Part shown: piece after piece, positions 61,069-64,000 of the stretch | How the letters are laid out: the number at the start of each line of letters is the position of its first letter | How positions within the stretch are numbered: the first letter of the stretch is position 1 | DNA from: Falciphora oryzae | Taxonomy: Eukaryota; Ascomycota; Sordariomycetes; Magnaporthales; Magnaporthaceae | DNA: 64,000 bases | Direction: 5' to 3' | NCBI GenBank assembly: GCA_000733355.1 | Contig: JNVV01000006.1 | Location: 681,011 to 745,010 of the forward strand | The notes under the pieces: model-generated | Databases searched by the model: none | Seen by the model: the letters and a program-made list of their open reading frames with translations, nothing else | Told to the model about the DNA's origin: nothing | Position numbers and translations under genes: made by a program

Positions 61069-62305
61069 TATGATTTTTTCTTGACCACGTGTCGTCGTGC
61101 GTGGACCAACGACAAGCTCTGCTCATGCAAGTTTGCTCAGCAGGTGTATGTGCTGTGCTTACGCTGCGCGGTGTCGTCTCACGGCAGCTGGGACGGGACG
61201 CGATATTGAGGGCTGCCAGACAACGGCAATGTACCGGAAGCAGGGGGAGTAAGCGACCGACGATTATGGAGGGCGGGCTAGGGCCGAGGGGGGCGGAAAC
61301 CGGCCGCTTGGGAAGATTGAGGGGGGCGCCTTGGCACCTCCCCGAAGGAGCACAGCACTACTGGAGATGCTGTCTGTGCTGGAGGTGATGAGGCGTTCCG
61401 GAGACAGGAGGGGTGGGTGGGCAAGGAGGGAAGGGGGAGAAAAAAAAAAAAAGCAAAGACGCAATTAAGACCAGCAGGAAACGTCCGCCCGGCTGTGTTG
61501 CCTGCCGGGATTTCTGGCGTCAGGTGGCGTCGACAGGAATTACTTGGACCCCTGGGAGGGCAAGTGTCGACGAGTCGAGTAGCCCCCTTTTGCTCTTCTT
61601 CCCTGATTTTCCTCATAATCTTTTTCTGGTCATTAATATCGGCGGAATGGAAGGTGAAGGCAAAGCAACGCGCACATAAAAAAGTCTTGAGGTCATGCGG
61701 GGACCCCCGCGTCGTGCGGCCGGTCGTTTTTTTTTTTTTTTTCTTTTTTTGCTTACGGCGACTACGGCGCGCGCGCCAGCTGCGGGTGCGGAACCGGGCC
61801 TCTGGGGGATGTGGTAAGCAACAAAAAACCACCCAAGCATCAAGTCGTCGTCGATATTGCCTCTTCCCCCTCCCTTTCGCCCGGTTTACCATCTCGGGCT
61901 GCCCCCGGCGACGGCTCCTCTCCAATGAGACAGCGATGAGGCGGCCCTATTCCTTGCCCTATAGCTCGCGGGCTGGCTGGGGTATTATCAAATGGTGGAA
62001 CGCGCGCCGCCGAGGGAGGCTGCCCGCCAAGTTTGGTGGTGGTCTATACGTAGGCGAGGCTATAGGTGGAAGCAAGCAACATCATAATCGCGCACGGCTC
62101 ACATGGCCGCCCGCAATCGGGGCATGACCAAAGAAAATATATTGGCGTGTGGTTCTTGTGATTCATCGCCAATCTACTGGACAATTCTTCGGGTTCCGTT
62201 TGACGGGGCGGTTTCTGGCCATGGTGATGATACTGTTTTACGTTTTTCTCTGTCTGTCTCGTTTCGTGAGGCGATATCGCCAGTGGTGGAACACACACCT
62301 ACTGG

Positions 62306-62308
<3 letters not shown>

Positions 62309-62367
<59 letters not shown>
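62309..62367. repeat. (AC)n microsatellite
   Basis: About 29 AC units without interruption, the longest dinucleotide array in the window, followed by further CA-rich sequence to about 62410. Confidence 0.95.
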
Positions 62368-62370
<3 letters not shown>

Positions 62371-64000
62371 CACAGCATATATACACCTACTCCCATACTC
62401 ACACAGAGGAACAAACACGCACGCTGCATCCTTTCACCCCACCTCCATCGGTCCCGAGATGGAGGGCCGATACCAAGGGGAAAGTCCTGGCGAGATTTGG
62501 GTGGTGAGTGGGAGTGCATGGCGCAGATCCGTCCGGGTGCAGGAGGGCTCGGCGTCTCGCCTGCATGTCACATATGTACTGCGCAAGCGGGGGGCGCATC
62601 TAGCTGGGCCCCTTGCTTGCCGTGGTGGCCAGCACTGCAGATGTTTTGGGTCCTTTTGTCCTGTTTCCCTGACTTGCGCCTTTGTTGCACGGGGAATGAC
62701 GGATGCCGCATACATCGCATACGCACATCAGCCATCAGGCGTGTGGATCACATCACACCGGGGAAAGGGCGGGCAGGAAGCCGGGAGGGGGAACACGACG
62801 CTGAGCTGCCGAAGCGAGCAAGCCACGAAACACCGAGCGGCGGGCTGGACCTTCGCGAGCTGGGCGGCTGGGTTTCCGCTGCGTAACCGTCCGCTTGTAT
62901 AGGGTACATAGTACAGACCGTCGGGTAGAGGCAGCTGGGACATTTCTATTAGGCACCTACATAGGTTGGCTGTCTTTGATATCCCATGATGGGGCAGCGG
63001 GGCCTAGGCCCGAGGCTGCACGACCGGTATGTTTCCGCAGTGAGTGAGAGTGGGTTCCGTCGCCGGGCCCCAACAGCACTCTCCCCCACCAACCGACGCG
63101 CCCCTGGCAAAAATAAAAAATAAAAAAAAAATAAAAAGATTGAACCCCAGTAGAGCCCGACTTGGAGCTGGATTTGATATCAAGAGAGGACCGTGGGCCG
63201 CCTCGGCTTGAGTGGAGGCGGCGCCCACGGAAGCGCCTTGACGGAGCCAACTACCTACCATGTATGGAGATACTTGGCGAGGACGCAGTGTGATGGGAAC
63301 GGGTGTGGATCGCCCGTAGCCCATGGCGTGATGGCCCATGGCGAAGCGGCGGATGGGGCGATGGGCGGGCGTCGGGAAGAGCCATTTTCCTCATCGACCG
63401 AGGGACGTCGGCAACAACAAGGCTGGGAGCAAAGCGCCCTCACGACGGGCGCCGCCCGAGAGGGGTAACAATGGCGCATAAAATTGCGTGCAGGCTCTCC
63501 CAGAGGGGAGACACCCATGGTTACGATGGTAGTTGGCGCCCCCCTCCGCTTTTCCCTTGATGGTTGAGAGCTTTCTTGCCATCAACGTCGAGGAAAGCGC
63601 TGACGTGCTCAAGCAGCACCTATCCGCCCGTCCCCGCTTCCCAGAATAGGTATCATATATGTGTGCAATGCGTGACGGGCCTTTTGGTAGCTACCACTCT
63701 GCATCGTATTATCACGGCAGCCTTAGTAGGTAGGTAGGTATCCAGCTCACCGGCCACGTCCAACCGTGCGGCCAGGGGGGCACGCAGCAAGGGAGCTCGA
63801 AACGTGGGTCGGTGGTTGCAATATTAGCGGATGTTGATGAGAAGTGACGGCCCCGGAGTGGGACTGAGCAGACAGGGGGTGCCCCCTGGGAGCTGCCCCA
63901 ACCGCATCCCATGTTCACGTCCATGGCCGACGCGACAGGGAAACGAGAGGATTACCAGATGCAGGCACTGTAAGCTCAGCTACAGAGGTGTGAGAGAGTC

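Larger units (their letters stand above)
59981..64000. other. Gene-poor right flank
   Basis: About 4 kb with no recognised protein. It contains long T runs (60639-60668 and others near 60740 and 61727), alternating CG/TG (61038-61068), an (AC)n array (62309-62367) and GTAG repeats (63723-63740). An ATG at 63911 opens 19 codons ending on a GTAAGC donor at 63970. This could be the first exon of a gene running off the window, but cannot be tested here. Confidence 0.5.

Noticed and set aside
63911..63969. Possible first exon starting at 63911 and ending on GTAAGC
   Set aside because: Nineteen codons at the window edge with no family recognised; cannot be tested without the next sequence.

Overview
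The window looks like nuclear DNA of a filamentous ascomycete, most probably a Sordariomycete close to the Sordariales/Chaetomiaceae. Coding DNA is GC-rich. Genes carry short introns (mostly 66-150 bp) with GTRNGT donors, CTAAC/CTGAC-like branch sites and YAG acceptors. Typical fungal families occur: a Zn2Cys6 regulator, an Egh16-like secreted protein, a DUF3712 membrane protein and a flavocytochrome b2. Intergenic DNA is rich in poly-T, CT and microsatellite tracts. I saw no prokaryotic operon, CRISPR array, transposon, rRNA or convincing tRNA.

Layout. 1-5.9 kb: 3' end of a bZIP-type regulator (+), eIF3d (+), and a UBE3D-like E2-binding ubiquitin ligase (+). 6.0-12.1 kb: a SET-domain protein with a signal-peptide-like N-terminus (-), divergent from a large SNF2-family ATPase (+). 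12.1-19.7 kb: a gene-poor leader region with one uncertain two-exon ORF, then a glutamine-rich F-box-like protein (+). 20.3-28.0 kb: mitochondrial Jac1/HscB co-chaperone (+), Egh16-like secreted protein (-), COP9 signalosome subunit 4 (+), and a GDSL/SGNH esterase (-). 30.2-35.7 kb: cytochrome b5/FMN L-lactate dehydrogenase-like enzyme (+) and DUF3712 protein (+). 36.2-46.2 kb: HCNGP/SAP30BP-like protein (-) divergent from proteasome beta-7/Pre4 (+), glutamine-fructose-6-phosphate aminotransferase Gfa1 (-), and 26S proteasome ATPase Rpt4 (-). 48.1-50.9 kb: an eight-exon Zn2Cys6 regulator (+). 51-64 kb: a long, low-complexity, almost gene-free region whose only convincing gene is a 54-residue cysteine-rich protein (59816-59980, +).

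Most genes are unrelated housekeeping genes. One theme recurs: five loci touch the ubiquitin-proteasome system (E2-binding ligase, F-box-like protein, CSN4, Pre4, Rpt4). I regard this as probably chance linkage.

Exon boundaries were inferred by hand from splice signals plus continuity of conserved protein sequence. All final models keep an open frame. I found no clear new defence or mobile system. The observations most worth checking are the small cysteine-rich gene in the 13-kb gene desert, a GC-AG intron in the Egh16-like gene, the 5-bp first coding exon of gfa1 that splits the catalytic cysteine codon, tandem acceptors in rpt4, and a secretory-type SET protein.
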